Assembly: GCA_009699025.1 (NCBI GenBank)
Contig: WLOZ01000005.1
Location: 1 to 17,277, forward strand
DNA from: Actinomycetota bacterium
GTDB taxonomy: Bacteria > Actinomycetota > Actinomycetes > S36-B12 > CAIYMF01
Direction of reading: 5' to 3'
DNA: 17,277 nucleotides
Part shown: in pieces, positions 8,222 through 15,491 of the stretch
Layout of the letters: the number at the start of each line of letters is the position of its first letter
How positions within the stretch are numbered: position 1 is the first letter of the stretch
Translations under genes and position numbers: made by a program
Notes under the pieces: generated by a model
Told to the model about the DNA's origin: nothing
The model's database searches: none
Seen by the model: the letters and a program-made list of their open reading frames with translations, nothing else

Positions 8222-9486
8222 GCCTGCCCCAGCAGCCCGCGACGTTCTCGCGGTCGGTTCGCGTGCTGCTCGTCGGCATGGTGCTCAGCTCGACCGGAAG
8301 TGGCCTCACCATGTCACTGCTGGTCATCTACCTCAGCAGTGTGCGCGGAATCGCGACGATCATCGCCAGCCTCGTGCTCTCGTGGGTGGCTATCGTGAGC
8401 CTCGCCCTCGGACCTGTGGGGGGCAGCCTGATCGACCGGTTTGGCGCCCGCACGATGCTCGGGTTTGCACTCGCGGTCGAAGGAGTGGGGGTGGGGCTCT
8501 ACGCGTTGGTATCGACCACGGCTGGGGCCTTTGCCGTGGCGACGGTCACCGCGGTGGGAGGAGCGGTCATCTGGTCGTCGCAGAGCACCCTGCTTGCCCA
8601 ATTGAGCGGTGAGGAATCGCGCCAGCGGGTGTTCGGTGTGCAGTTCATGCTGCTGAATCTCGGGCTGGGGATGGGCGGTCTCATCGCGGCGTCGATCGTT
8701 GACCTGTCCGATCCAGCTACCTTCGTGCGCCTCTACCTCGTTGACGCGGTGTCGTACCTCACCTTCCTCGTCGCGCTTCCGTTCATCCGTGTGCCGCAAC
8801 GGACCCCCGAGCAGGTGGCTGCCGCCGAGGAGGCCGTGGGCGGGTACCGCGAGGTGCTCAGTGACCGCCGACTCCGCCGCCTCGTGGTGGCCTACCTGGT
8901 GCTGCTCACCTTCGGCTACGGCAGCCTCGAGGCGGGAGTCCCGCTGTACCTCACCCGGGTCGCCGGAATGCCCGTGCGCGACATCGGAGTCGTGTTCGCG
9001 GTCAACACGGGGGTCATTGTGATCGCGCAGTGGTGGACCATCCGATTCTCGGAGGGGCGCTCACGCGTGTCGCTGCTGGTCGCCGTGGGGGTGCTGTGGG
9101 GCGCCTCGTGGGCCGTCATGGGGGGCTCTGCGCTGCTGGCAGGAACCGTGGCTCTGGTGGCGCTCTGCGCCGGAATGGCGATCTTCGCCCTCGCCGAAAC
9201 GGTGTGGTCGCCCGTGGCACCGGCGCTGGTCAACCACCTCGCGCCCGACCACCTGCGTGGGCGCTACAACGCTGTCAGCGCGTGGGGGTACAGCGTGGGA
9301 GGCGCCATCGGACCCGCACTGGCGGGTGCTCTGATCGGTGCGAGCCTGGGCGGGGTTTGGATTGCGATCGTGGTGATCGGGTCGCTCGCGGGTGCGCTGC
9401 TGTCTCTATCGCTTCGCCCTCTGCTCACCAATGCGGAGGACGGCCGCACCGCAGACACCGCCGCCGTGCGAGGATCAGGGTCATGA
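8218..9486 (+). CDS. MFS transporter (12-TM type)
   Basis: This 422-residue protein of the major facilitator superfamily sits in the cytoplasmic membrane. Long hydrophobic segments fill most of the chain, the first around residues 14-40. The loop 2-3 signature is GPVGGSLIDRFGARTM (65-80, with D73-R74). A charged central loop (VPQRTPEQVAAAEEAVGGY) separates the two halves. The second half contains APALVNHLAPDHLRGRYNA, a motif common in drug/multidrug MFS efflux members. The substrate cannot be read from sequence. The GTG start at 8218 overlaps the Pat-like stop (GTGA), and its own stop overlaps the DUF5998 start (ATGA). Co-translation with these genes is likely; a functional link is not established. 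Confidence 0.88.
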   Translation: MSLPQQPATFSRSVRVLLVGMVLSSTGSGLTMSLLVIYLSSVRGIATIIASLVLSWVAIVSLALGPVGGSLIDRFGARTMLGFALAVEGVGVGLYALVSTTAGAFAVATVTAVGGAVIWSSQSTLLAQLSGEESRQRVFGVQFMLLNLGLGMGGLIAASIVDLSDPATFVRLYLVDAVSYLTFLVALPFIRVPQRTPEQVAAAEEAVGGYREVLSDRRLRRLVVAYLVLLTFGYGSLEAGVPLYLTRVAGMPVRDIGVVFAVNTGVIVIAQWWTIRFSEGRSRVSLLVAVGVLWGASWAVMGGSALLAGTVALVALCAGMAIFALAETVWSPVAPALVNHLAPDHLRGRYNAVSAWGYSVGGAIGPALAGALIGASLGGVWIAIVVIGSLAGALLSLSLRPLLTNAEDGRTADTAAVRGSGS

Positions 9487-10079
9487 CCGAGACGTCAGCG
9501 AGAAGCCTCGAGGGAAGACTGCGGTCCGACATCGACAAGAGCGGGTACTACCCCGCACTGGTGTTCGACTCATTGTCGACGGCACTCGCGTCTGAGGCCG
9601 TGCTCGACTACGTGGTTCACCACGAGGCGACCTTCGATGGGCGCGATGAGCTTCGGCGCCATGTCACAGTGCTCGCGCTCACCCCCACCCGACTTGTGGT
9701 GGGTCACACCGATGAACACCCTCCCGATGAGACCACCGAGCGTCCGTATGCGACGTCGTCGACCGAGGCCGTGCGTCTCGAGCGAGTCGACTCGGTGGTG
9801 GTCACCCGGGTGGTGAGCGAGCCCGCCAAGTACGTCAGCGGCGGACCCGTTCACGAGGTGGTACTCACCATCGGCTGGGGCGCGGTGAGTCGTATCGACC
9901 TCGAGCCGGCCGCCTGCTCTGACCCCGAGTGCGACGCCGACCACGGCTACACGGGAGCTGCCAGTAACGACGATCTCTCGCTGCGGGTGTCGGCGGTTGC
10001 CGATGGCGCCGAGGTGGTGGCGCAGGCACTCACGTTCGCGGCCTCCCTGTCGCAGGCCACCGCAGCCCGGCTGCGCTGA
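9483..10079 (+). CDS. DUF5998 family protein
   Basis: This is a 198-residue soluble protein recognised as DUF5998, an uncharacterised actinobacterial family. It begins with a helix-rich segment (SLEGRLRSDIDKSGYYP), followed by mainly beta-type sequence with a conserved LALTPTRLVVGHTDEH strand region (65-79). Near the C terminus is CSDPECDADHGY (C145, C150, H154, with nearby acidic residues), which may hold a metal but is not a standard zinc finger. No signal peptide or membrane segment is visible. ATG 9483 overlaps the MFS stop by ATGA, and the phosphodiesterase begins 6 bp after the stop. That position between the transporter and the phosphodiesterase marks it as part of the same operon; I assign no function. 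Confidence 0.75.
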   Translation: MTETSARSLEGRLRSDIDKSGYYPALVFDSLSTALASEAVLDYVVHHEATFDGRDELRRHVTVLALTPTRLVVGHTDEHPPDETTERPYATSSTEAVRLERVDSVVVTRVVSEPAKYVSGGPVHEVVLTIGWGAVSRIDLEPAACSDPECDADHGYTGAASNDDLSLRVSAVADGAEVVAQALTFAASLSQATAARLR

Positions 10080-10085
10080 CCAGTC

Positions 10086-11210
10086 ATGCCGCGGTGGACC
10101 CCCCCAGGGGGTGGATCACTGCGTGAGGTGATGTCCAGTGCGGCGGCCGCGCTCGGGGTTCGTGGCTGTCACGACACTCTCGGCGTCGGCCGGGCCGACT
10201 CCGTGGTGGTGCTCCTGGTCGACGGGCTTGGCATGCTTCCTCTGCGCGCCGCGCTCGAGGGGGGCGGGCTGCAGCTTCCCCACCTCATGGAGGCCACAGG
10301 GGCCGGCCGTGTGATCAGCGCGCCCTTCCCGTCGACCACGCCTTCAGGACTTGCGGCCCTGGGCACGGGGCTCACCACCGGCTGCCACGGCATCGTGGGT
10401 GCGTCGTTCCGACTGCCCGAGACCGGGCACACGCTGTGGCCGCTTGCGTGGCGTGATGAGCCGCATCCCATCGCCGTGCAGCCCGAGGCCACGGTTCTTG
10501 AGCGAGCTGCTGCCGGGGGAGTGCGAGTCACCAGCGTGTCGCCACGCGCGTTCGAGTCCAGCGGACTCACGCGGGCGGTGCTCAGAGGGGGCGACTACGC
10601 AGGCGCAGATTCCTTGGGTGAGCGAGTGGGGGCCACGGCTCGAGCGCTGGCGGGCGAGGGTCGGTCGCTGGTGTACGTGTACTGGGGGGATCTCGACAAG
10701 ATCGGCCACGTGCACGGAGTCGATTCCGATGAGTGGCGGGCCGAACTCGAACTGGTCGAGGTGCTCGTCGGGCGGCTCGTCGACCAGTTGCCCACGTCGG
10801 GGCGCCTCCTGCTGACGGCCGACCACGGCATGGTCGACACCGACGCTGACGACCGATTCGAGATCGACGACGACCACGAGCTGAGAGATTCAGCGGTGAT
10901 GCTGGCGGGCGAACCGCGCATGCGCCACGTGTACGTGCGCCCGGGGGCTGAACGAGAAGTGGGGGCGCTATGGGCCGAGCGTCTCGCCGACCGAGCTGTG
11001 GTGCTCAGCCGCGAGCAGGCGGTTGCTGAGGGCTGGTTCGGCTCAGTTGACCCCGACATTGCTGACCGGATCGGCGACCTCGTGGTGGTGGCCAGCGGCA
11101 GTACGGTGCTGGCCAGTCAGTCTGTTGACGCGCGAACGTCGGCGCTGCGAGGTCAGCACGGGGCAGCGACCGAGGCGGAGATGGCAATTCCGCTGCTGGC
11201 CTGGGGCTGA
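10086..11210 (+). CDS. Alkaline-phosphatase-fold nucleotide pyrophosphatase/phosphodiesterase
   Basis: This 374-residue protein is of the type I phosphodiesterase/nucleotide pyrophosphatase family (PF01663). The two-metal active site is recognisable: VDGLG with D46; the FPSTTPSG loop with the nucleophile threonine at T84 or T85; YWGDLDKIGHVHG (D202/D204, H208/H210); TADHGM with D246 and H247; and GQHGA with H358. These are all the expected ligands, so it should be an active metallo-hydrolase. Candidate substrates are nucleotide or other phosphodiesters. There is no signal peptide, so it is probably cytoplasmic, whereas many characterised relatives are secreted or membrane bound. ATG 10086 lies 6 bp after the DUF5998 stop. 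It converges on sepH with 19 bp between the two stop codons. Confidence 0.85.
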   Translation: MPRWTPPGGGSLREVMSSAAAALGVRGCHDTLGVGRADSVVVLLVDGLGMLPLRAALEGGGLQLPHLMEATGAGRVISAPFPSTTPSGLAALGTGLTTGCHGIVGASFRLPETGHTLWPLAWRDEPHPIAVQPEATVLERAAAGGVRVTSVSPRAFESSGLTRAVLRGGDYAGADSLGERVGATARALAGEGRSLVYVYWGDLDKIGHVHGVDSDEWRAELELVEVLVGRLVDQLPTSGRLLLTADHGMVDTDADDRFEIDDDHELRDSAVMLAGEPRMRHVYVRPGAEREVGALWAERLADRAVVLSREQAVAEGWFGSVDPDIADRIGDLVVVASGSTVLASQSVDARTSALRGQHGAATEAEMAIPLLAWG

Positions 11211-11229
11211 TCTGGGGCTGGCGCCCTCG

Positions 11230-11934
11230 CTAGTCCGAGTCAGAGACTCCGAAGAGGATTTCGTCCCAACTAGGAATGCTGGCGCGCTTGCCGCGCGCAG
11301 GTTTCGGACGTGCGGGGGCGGGGGCGGGACGAGCGGCCTCCGGCTCGGGCTCCTCTGCCACGGGTTCAGCTTCGAGGCTCGGGGACTCGATCGACTCGAT
11401 CGACTCGACTCGCTCGACTCGTTCGACCTGTGCATGGTCGAACACATCGTCGGGGCTCACCGGGGGCGGCACCGACATCAGGCGGGGCCGTTCGGCGGGC
11501 TGGGCGGCGTACGTGGCCGGCTCGGCCTCGGGATCGAGCAGCGATCGAGCGACGTCATCCTCAGCAAAGACCGCTCGGGCGACGAGGTCGTACGTGCAGC
11601 GCCCCGAGAGTCGGTGATCGTCGGGGCCGAACTCGATGGTCACGGTCCAGAGGCCGTCGTCTCGACGCCACGAATCCCATTCGAGCGTCTGGGGGTCGGC
11701 TCCACGCGCTTTCACCGCGGCTTGCACCACGTCGTCGACCGTGCGACCGGGTGCCGAGTGACGAACCTCGGTCGAGCGGGCGCGGTCAGCGATGTGGGCC
11801 CGCTCGGCGAGCACCGGCGCCTCGAACCGTTCGACCTTGTCGAGGTCCATCCCTGTGGCAGAGGCGATCTGCGCCGAACTCTGGCCCGCGCGGATGCGCG
11901 CCTGGATGTCGCGAGGGCGAAGCCCGTCGTCCAT
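11230..11934 (-). CDS. sepH: SepH (DUF3071) FtsZ regulator, N-terminally short form
   Basis: This 234-residue homologue of SepH, the actinobacterial protein that stimulates FtsZ assembly in Streptomyces, has the conserved helix-turn-helix region LRPRDIQARIRAGQSS to FEAPVLAERAHIADRAR (5-53). A tryptophan-rich beta segment (WDSWRRDDGLWTVTIEF) follows, then a low-complexity acidic and proline/alanine-rich linker (about 140-215), and the C-terminal signature SWDEILFGV (222-230). Canonical SepH has roughly 50-60 residues before the HTH, beginning like MPELRVVAVSNDG. Here a TAG lies in frame at 11956-11958, and GGGAGG ends 5 nt before ATG 11934, so this start is well supported and that region is absent. 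Neither alternative minus-strand frame upstream encodes it. The linker contains a 15-residue segment made by DNA repeats. Confidence 0.88.
   Translation of the reverse strand: MDDGLRPRDIQARIRAGQSSAQIASATGMDLDKVERFEAPVLAERAHIADRARSTEVRHSAPGRTVDDVVQAAVKARGADPQTLEWDSWRRDDGLWTVTIEFGPDDHRLSGRCTYDLVARAVFAEDDVARSLLDPEAEPATYAAQPAERPRLMSVPPPVSPDDVFDHAQVERVERVESIESIESPSLEAEPVAEEPEPEAARPAPAPARPKPARGKRASIPSWDEILFGVSDSD
11384..11428. repeat. Degenerate 9-bp tandem repeat inside sepH
   Basis: About five 9-bp units based on GACTCGATC lie in tandem. The first two are identical and the rest have diverged. On the sepH strand they encode residues 170-184, an ERVERVESIES-type run in the linker. The unit is a multiple of three, so gain or loss of a copy would change linker length without a frameshift. 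Confidence 0.75.
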
Positions 11935-12125
11935 CGGTGCCTCCCGCCATCTCGACTAGGTCTGATCCGCTCGTGTCTGAGGGTCCTACAGTCTCACACC
12001 CCACGCATGTTTCGTCGGACCCCGGCAGTTCGTGGGGGGTCGTCGTTCTGGCGCAGCGGCATGGTGGCAGCGTCCAATCCTCCCCCACTTCCGCGCGAGG
12101 ATCCTTCCGTGCGCCTCCAATTCAC

Positions 12126-12188
12126 CGCTCATCCATACGGAAGCGTCAATCCCGGCGGCTCCTTGTGACGCTTTCGTCTGGATGAGCG
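12126..12188. repeat. Near-perfect 23-bp inverted repeat with 17-nt spacer, possible terminator
   Basis: The left arm at 12126-12148 begins CGCTCATCCA and ends AAGCGTCA. The right arm at 12166-12188 begins TGACGCTT and ends TGGATGAGCG. The arms are complementary at 21 of 23 positions, and one mismatch becomes a G-U wobble in plus-strand RNA. It starts 9 nt beyond the minus-strand MFS stop codon, which suits a terminator, but no U-rich tract follows in either direction. It lies in the 263-bp gap between sepH and the MFS gene. Alternatives are an operator pair or the terminal repeats of a lost small element. Confidence 0.65.
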
Positions 12189-12197
12189 ACATGGGGG

Positions 12198-13430
12198 TCA
12201 GTCGGTGAAGTCGCGGACCGAGGGATCGATTGCGGCGGGGCGGGCTTGCCAGGCCCGCTCGAGTGGGGCGAAGGTGAGCGCGCCCGCGGAGGCAGCCAGC
12301 AGGGCGCCCCCGATACACACGAGGTACCCCGCGGATCCTCCGTGCGCGTCGATGACGACTCCGGCGATGCTGGCAGCGATCGCGACCCCGAGCCCGATAC
12401 CGGCGGAGACCCAGGTAATCGACTCCGTGAGCCTCGACGAGGGCACCAGGTTCTCGACGATGGTGAAGCCGCAGATCAACGACGGGGAAATCACCAAGCC
12501 CGCCACAAAGCCGGCCGCGCCGAGTAGCAGGGGCGCATCGATGAAGGGAAGTGGGGCAACCACCACCACCCCCAGGCTCAGCACCACGACGAGCTGCCGA
12601 GGGAGATTACGGCCGCCCACCCGGGTGCCAAAGGCCAGGCCGCCGATCATGGAACCCGCGGAGAACACCGCGAGCAACACCCCGCTCGTTACCGCGATGC
12701 CACGCTCGGTGGCGAAGGCGACCGTGGCCACCTCGAGGGCTCCGAACACGATGCCGAGGCTGGCGAAAATCAATGCGATGACCGGCACTGCAACGCCCAT
12801 CTGTTCTCGGTTGGAGCGTGCGTCCGCGCGAGAAGTGTGCGTGGGCTGGGTTGAGGTTTGGGCCGCGAGGCTGAGCCCCCCGATGGTCAGCAGCACCGAG
12901 GCCACCACGAGGGCGGCGCCCGGACTGACTCCCAGCGCGAGACCCGTGGCCAGCACCGGACCGACGATGAAAATCACCTCGTCAATGACACTTTCTAGCG
13001 CGAAGGCCACGCCCAGCCCGGGGGTGCCCGTGAGCATGGCCGACCACCGGGCCCGCACGAGTGATCCGATATTGGGCTGCAGGGCGCCCCCGACCACAGC
13101 CAGGACGACGAGTGTTGGCACCGAGGCTCCCTCGCGCACGGCCACGACAAACCCGATGACGGCCGCGGACTGGGCCAGGGCCAGGACCGACAACACCCTG
13201 CGCTGTCCGAGGCGGTCGGTGAGCCGGCTCGACAGGGGGCTGATTGCCGAGGCGCTCACGGCGAAGATGCTCGCCAGCACGCCCGCGAGCGCGTAGGAGC
13301 CTTCGGTGATGCTGACGAGCAGCACCACGCCGAGGCCCTCCATGGCGATTGGAATTCGTGCGACTAACCCCGCGACGCTGAAGGCGAGCGCCCCGCGGTT
13401 GCGGAGCACACTGGCGTAGGGGGAGAGCAC
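12198..13430 (-). CDS. MFS transporter, second in window
   Basis: This 410-residue polytopic membrane protein is from the major facilitator superfamily. The loop 2-3 signature SPLSSRLTDRLGQRRVL lies at 64-80, with D72-R73. Hydrophobic segments account for most of both halves, separated by a polar loop (QTSTQPTHTSRADARSNREQMG) in the middle. The overall pattern resembles sugar- or drug-efflux MFS members, but the substrate is not identifiable. It is not a close copy of the other MFS gene in the window. The GTG start at 13430 has no Shine-Dalgarno; a TAGCGT hexamer 7 nt upstream suggests a leaderless message. It is divergent from the inositol monophosphatase gene across 101 bp and is followed by the large inverted repeat. 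Confidence 0.88.
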   Translation of the reverse strand: MLSPYASVLRNRGALAFSVAGLVARIPIAMEGLGVVLLVSITEGSYALAGVLASIFAVSASAISPLSSRLTDRLGQRRVLSVLALAQSAAVIGFVVAVREGASVPTLVVLAVVGGALQPNIGSLVRARWSAMLTGTPGLGVAFALESVIDEVIFIVGPVLATGLALGVSPGAALVVASVLLTIGGLSLAAQTSTQPTHTSRADARSNREQMGVAVPVIALIFASLGIVFGALEVATVAFATERGIAVTSGVLLAVFSAGSMIGGLAFGTRVGGRNLPRQLVVVLSLGVVVVAPLPFIDAPLLLGAAGFVAGLVISPSLICGFTIVENLVPSSRLTESITWVSAGIGLGVAIAASIAGVVIDAHGGSAGYLVCIGGALLAASAGALTFAPLERAWQARPAAIDPSVRDFTD

Positions 13431-13437
13431 GGTACTG

Positions 13438-13443
13438 ACGCTA
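13438..13443 (-). promoter_or_regulatory. -10 element TAGCGT for a probable leaderless MFS transcript
   Basis: The minus strand reads TAGCGT, then 7 nt, then GTG 13430. This fits TANNNT with a transcription start at the initiation codon. No Shine-Dalgarno lies between them and no convincing -35 was found. Confidence 0.5.
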
Positions 13444-13519
13444 CCGCCACGCGTGCGGGTGGCCTGCCATCGCGCGTCGGTTCTCGTCGTTCGCGATGGG
13501 CCGGGGGAGGGGCTGCTGC

Positions 13520-13525
13520 CATGAT
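13520..13525 (+). promoter_or_regulatory. -10-like CATGAT upstream of inositol monophosphatase
   Basis: CATGAT keeps the A at position 2 and the T at position 6 of the -10 consensus and sits 6 nt before ATG 13532. There is no Shine-Dalgarno in the gap, so a leaderless transcript is plausible though the hexamer is imperfect. Confidence 0.35.
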
Positions 13526-13531
13526 GACTCC

Positions 13532-14365
13532 ATGCAAACCGTCGGCCGCGACCCTTCCCGCGACCCCTTTCACGACGAACTGCTCACCCTCGCCGTGCGC
13601 GCTGCCGCCGACGCTGGGGCCCTACTCCTCGAGGGTGCGCGTACCGAGTTGCTGATCGACACCAAGTCGTCGCCAACCGATGTCGTGACCCACATGGACC
13701 GTGCCGCTGAGGCGCTGCTGCACCAGCAACTGCTGGGCGCCCGCCCCGACGATGGGATTCTGGGCGAGGAGGGAGCCTCGGTCGAGGGAACGAGCGGAGT
13801 TCGCTGGGTGGTAGACCCGATCGATGGCACCGTGAACTACCTGTACGGCATTCCGATGTGGGCGGTGTCAGTGGGAGCCGAGGTCGACGGACGCGCGGTG
13901 GCCGGCGTGGTGCACGTTCCCGCGATGGGGGAAACCTTTGTGGCCTCGCTGGGGGGTGGGGCGCGGATGATCGACCTCGAGGGCACCCACTCTCTGCAGG
14001 TGCGCGACTGCCCCGATCTCGCGTCGTCACTGGTGGCGACCGGATTCGGCTATCGGCCTGAGCGACGCCGAGCGCAGGCCGCGGTGGTGGCGGCGCTTCT
14101 GCCAAGCATTCGCGACATTCGTCGGGCCGGGGCCTGCTCGATCGACCTGTGCTGGGTGGCTGCGGGGCGCGTCGACGCTTACTTTGAACGCGGCGCCCAC
14201 CCGTGGGACCACTCTGCGGGCGGCCTCATCGCGCGCGAGGCGGGCGCCCGGGTGGAGGGGCTTAGGGGGCTGCCTGCCGGGGAAGACCTACTGATCTGTG
14301 CGGTGCCTGGCATCTTCGACGATCTGCATGACGTGCTGCTCGAGGCGCGGGCCGACTTCGACTGA
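13532..14365 (+). CDS. Inositol monophosphatase family protein (SuhB-like)
   Basis: This 277-residue Mg-dependent, lithium-sensitive-type phosphatase belongs to the IMPase superfamily, whose members act on inositol phosphate, histidinol phosphate, fructose 1,6-bisphosphate or PAP. Metal-binding motif 1 is WVVDPIDGTVNYLYGIP (92-108; D95, D98, T100). GEE at 78-80 provides a further metal glutamate, and motif 2 is WDHSAGGLIAREAGA (225-239; D226). The VNYLYGIP wording is typical of inositol-1-phosphatase members, so I favour that activity, which in actinomycetes feeds phosphatidylinositol and mycothiol synthesis. The frame opens at 13496, but ATG 13532 gives the expected N terminus and is preceded by a -10-like hexamer rather than a Shine-Dalgarno. 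It converges on the carbonic anhydrase homologue across 46 bp of GC-rich sequence. Confidence 0.88.
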   Translation: MQTVGRDPSRDPFHDELLTLAVRAAADAGALLLEGARTELLIDTKSSPTDVVTHMDRAAEALLHQQLLGARPDDGILGEEGASVEGTSGVRWVVDPIDGTVNYLYGIPMWAVSVGAEVDGRAVAGVVHVPAMGETFVASLGGGARMIDLEGTHSLQVRDCPDLASSLVATGFGYRPERRRAQAAVVAALLPSIRDIRRAGACSIDLCWVAAGRVDAYFERGAHPWDHSAGGLIAREAGARVEGLRGLPAGEDLLICAVPGIFDDLHDVLLEARADFD

Positions 14366-14411
14366 CTCTTCTAGCGACCTTCGCGGCCCCGCGGCCCCGA
14401 CGCCCCGCGGC

Positions 14412-14930
14412 TCAGTCGAGTCGGCGCAGGTCGGCCCGGTACCGATGGGAGTTTCGCACGTAGATCTCGACTGCGTAGTCGAACTCGCCCTCGGTGACCA
14501 CTCCCTCTGTGACTCGCGCCGGCACCCCCAGCGCGCGCGAGCGTGGGGGGATGACCATCCGGTTCGGCACCAGTGCCTGGGCACCCACGACCGAGCCTCG
14601 GCCCACGACCACGTGGTGCAGAACCACGGAGCCCGACCCGATCAGGCAGTTGTCCTCGATGGTGCAGCCCTCGAGGTGCACGCGGTGACCGATCACGACT
14701 CGGTTGCCCACGGTGGTGCTTGCCTCGGACGACACGTGGAGCACGGAACCGTCCTGCACTGAGGTCTGCGATCCGATGGTGATGGGACCGTGGTCGCCGC
14801 GCAGCACCGCCGTGGGCCAGATGGTGCTCTCAGCGCCGATCGTGACGTCACCGATGACCACGGCATCGGGGTGCACGAAGGCAGAGGAATCGATAGTGGG
14901 CTCGAGTTCGCCGAGCGCGTAGATGGGCAT
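14412..14930 (-). CDS. Gamma-type carbonic anhydrase family protein with one altered zinc ligand
   Basis: This 172-residue left-handed beta-helix protein of the gamma carbonic anhydrase/YrdA-PaaY class shows hexapeptide repeats (VIGDVTIGAES, TIEDNCLIGSGS, VVVGRGSVVGAQ). It also has the family residues RGD (44-46) and QDGSVLH (59-65). The first zinc histidine, H65, and the second, H82 in IGHRVHLEGC, are present. In YrdA and Cam proteins the third histidine lies five residues after the second (GHKVMLHGC). Here that position is E87, with an extra histidine at 85. Carbonic anhydrase activity is therefore uncertain; acyl or other small-molecule functions are known in the fold. ATG 14930 is chosen because it starts the standard MPIYALGE-type N terminus; the open frame to 15071 lacks family character. 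Confidence 0.85.
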   Translation of the reverse strand: MPIYALGELEPTIDSSAFVHPDAVVIGDVTIGAESTIWPTAVLRGDHGPITIGSQTSVQDGSVLHVSSEASTTVGNRVVIGHRVHLEGCTIEDNCLIGSGSVVLHHVVVGRGSVVGAQALVPNRMVIPPRSRALGVPARVTEGVVTEGEFDYAVEIYVRNSHRYRADLRRLD

Positions 14931-14936
14931 GGGCCT

Positions 14937-14942
14937 ATTCAA
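14937..14942 (-). promoter_or_regulatory. -10-like TTGAAT upstream of the carbonic anhydrase homologue
   Basis: The minus strand reads TTGAAT, matching TATAAT at four of six positions, followed by 6 nt and ATG 14930. The 6 nt hold no Shine-Dalgarno, so transcription may begin at the start codon. Confidence 0.35.
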
Positions 14943-15121
14943 GCGGCTCCTGTCGCGGGAGCGGAGGCGGGCTGCTCTACCGCGGCCGAGCGGGTGATCC
15001 CCGTCACGTCCAAGGTAAACAGTCTGTACGAAGGGGCGAGTCAGGTTTCCGCGCGACCCGCTATGCTGCACACTCTTGTGCGACGGGCATTATTCCGACG
15101 CCGCCGTTGTTCGCCCCAAGG

Positions 15122-15127
15122 TACGAT
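15122..15127 (+). promoter_or_regulatory. -10 element TACGAT for DUF4193
   Basis: TACGAT is a good actinobacterial -10 match in the 230-bp gap before the DUF4193 gene. It would give a leader of roughly 25-30 nt containing GGAG at 15148-15151, a normal ribosome binding site. No -35 was identified. I saw no tRNA or riboswitch in the gap. Confidence 0.4.
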
Positions 15128-15160
15128 CCGCCACCCTCACACCAGTTGGAGCACGACCCC

Positions 15161-15457
15161 ATGGCTACCGATTACGACGCACCCCGCAAGACCGACGACG
15201 AGCTCGCCGAGGATTCCATCGAGGAACTCAAGGCGCGCCGGGTCGATAAGTCGGCGTCCGCTGTCGATGTCGACGAGGTAGATCTCGCTGAAAACCTTGA
15301 ATTGCCCGGAGCCGACCTCTCCGACGAGTCCCTCACCGTGCGGGTGCTGCCCCGTCAGGCAGACGAGTTCACCTGCTCGCGCTGCTTCCTGGTGCACCAC
15401 CGCAGCCAGTTGGCACGCGAGGTCAAGGGCGAGTCAATCTGCCGCGAGTGCGCCTGA
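15161..15457 (+). CDS. DUF4193 zinc-ribbon protein
   Basis: This 98-residue protein matches the highly conserved actinobacterial DUF4193 family almost from end to end. It has the N terminus MATDYDAPRKTDDEL, then EDSIEELKARR, then an acidic stretch. The block ELPGADLSDESLTVRVLP is followed by a C-terminal ribbon with C72-SR-C75 and C94-RE-C97. The two CxxC pairs, linked by FLVHHRSQLARE, should bind one zinc ion. The role is unknown; strong conservation suggests a core function, perhaps interaction with the transcription or translation machinery, but that is inference. ATG 15161 has GGAG 9 nt upstream and a TACGAT -10 further up. It converges on DUF4235, separated by a palindrome. Confidence 0.92.
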   Translation: MATDYDAPRKTDDELAEDSIEELKARRVDKSASAVDVDEVDLAENLELPGADLSDESLTVRVLPRQADEFTCSRCFLVHHRSQLAREVKGESICRECA

Positions 15458-15463
15458 GACCCC

Positions 15464-15480
15464 TCGCCTGACTCAGGCGA
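15464..15480. terminator. Bidirectional hairpin between convergent genes
   Basis: TCGCCTGA and TCAGGCGA form a perfect 8-bp palindrome around a single C, folding as a 7-bp stem with a 3-nt loop. It lies between the stop of DUF4193 (15457) and the stop of DUF4235 (15492). No U-tract follows on either side, as is common in actinobacterial terminators, so function is inferred from position and symmetry. Confidence 0.55.
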
Positions 15481-15491
15481 CTCCTCGAGGT

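Noticed and set aside
11986..12192. 68-codon minus-strand ORF starting 5 nt after the MFS stop
   Set aside because: It has no ribosome binding site, overlaps the large inverted repeat, and about a third of its codons end in A or T, unlike the real genes nearby. No family resemblance was seen.
14366..14411. GC-rich repeats between inositol monophosphatase and the carbonic anhydrase homologue as a terminator
   Set aside because: Several short CGCGG/CCGCG pairings are possible but none dominates; position suggests termination, sequence does not prove it.
14931..15160. Possible tRNA, riboswitch or small RNA in the gap before DUF4193
   Set aside because: No cloverleaf or known aptamer core was visible; only the TACGAT -10 and the ribosome binding site could be supported.
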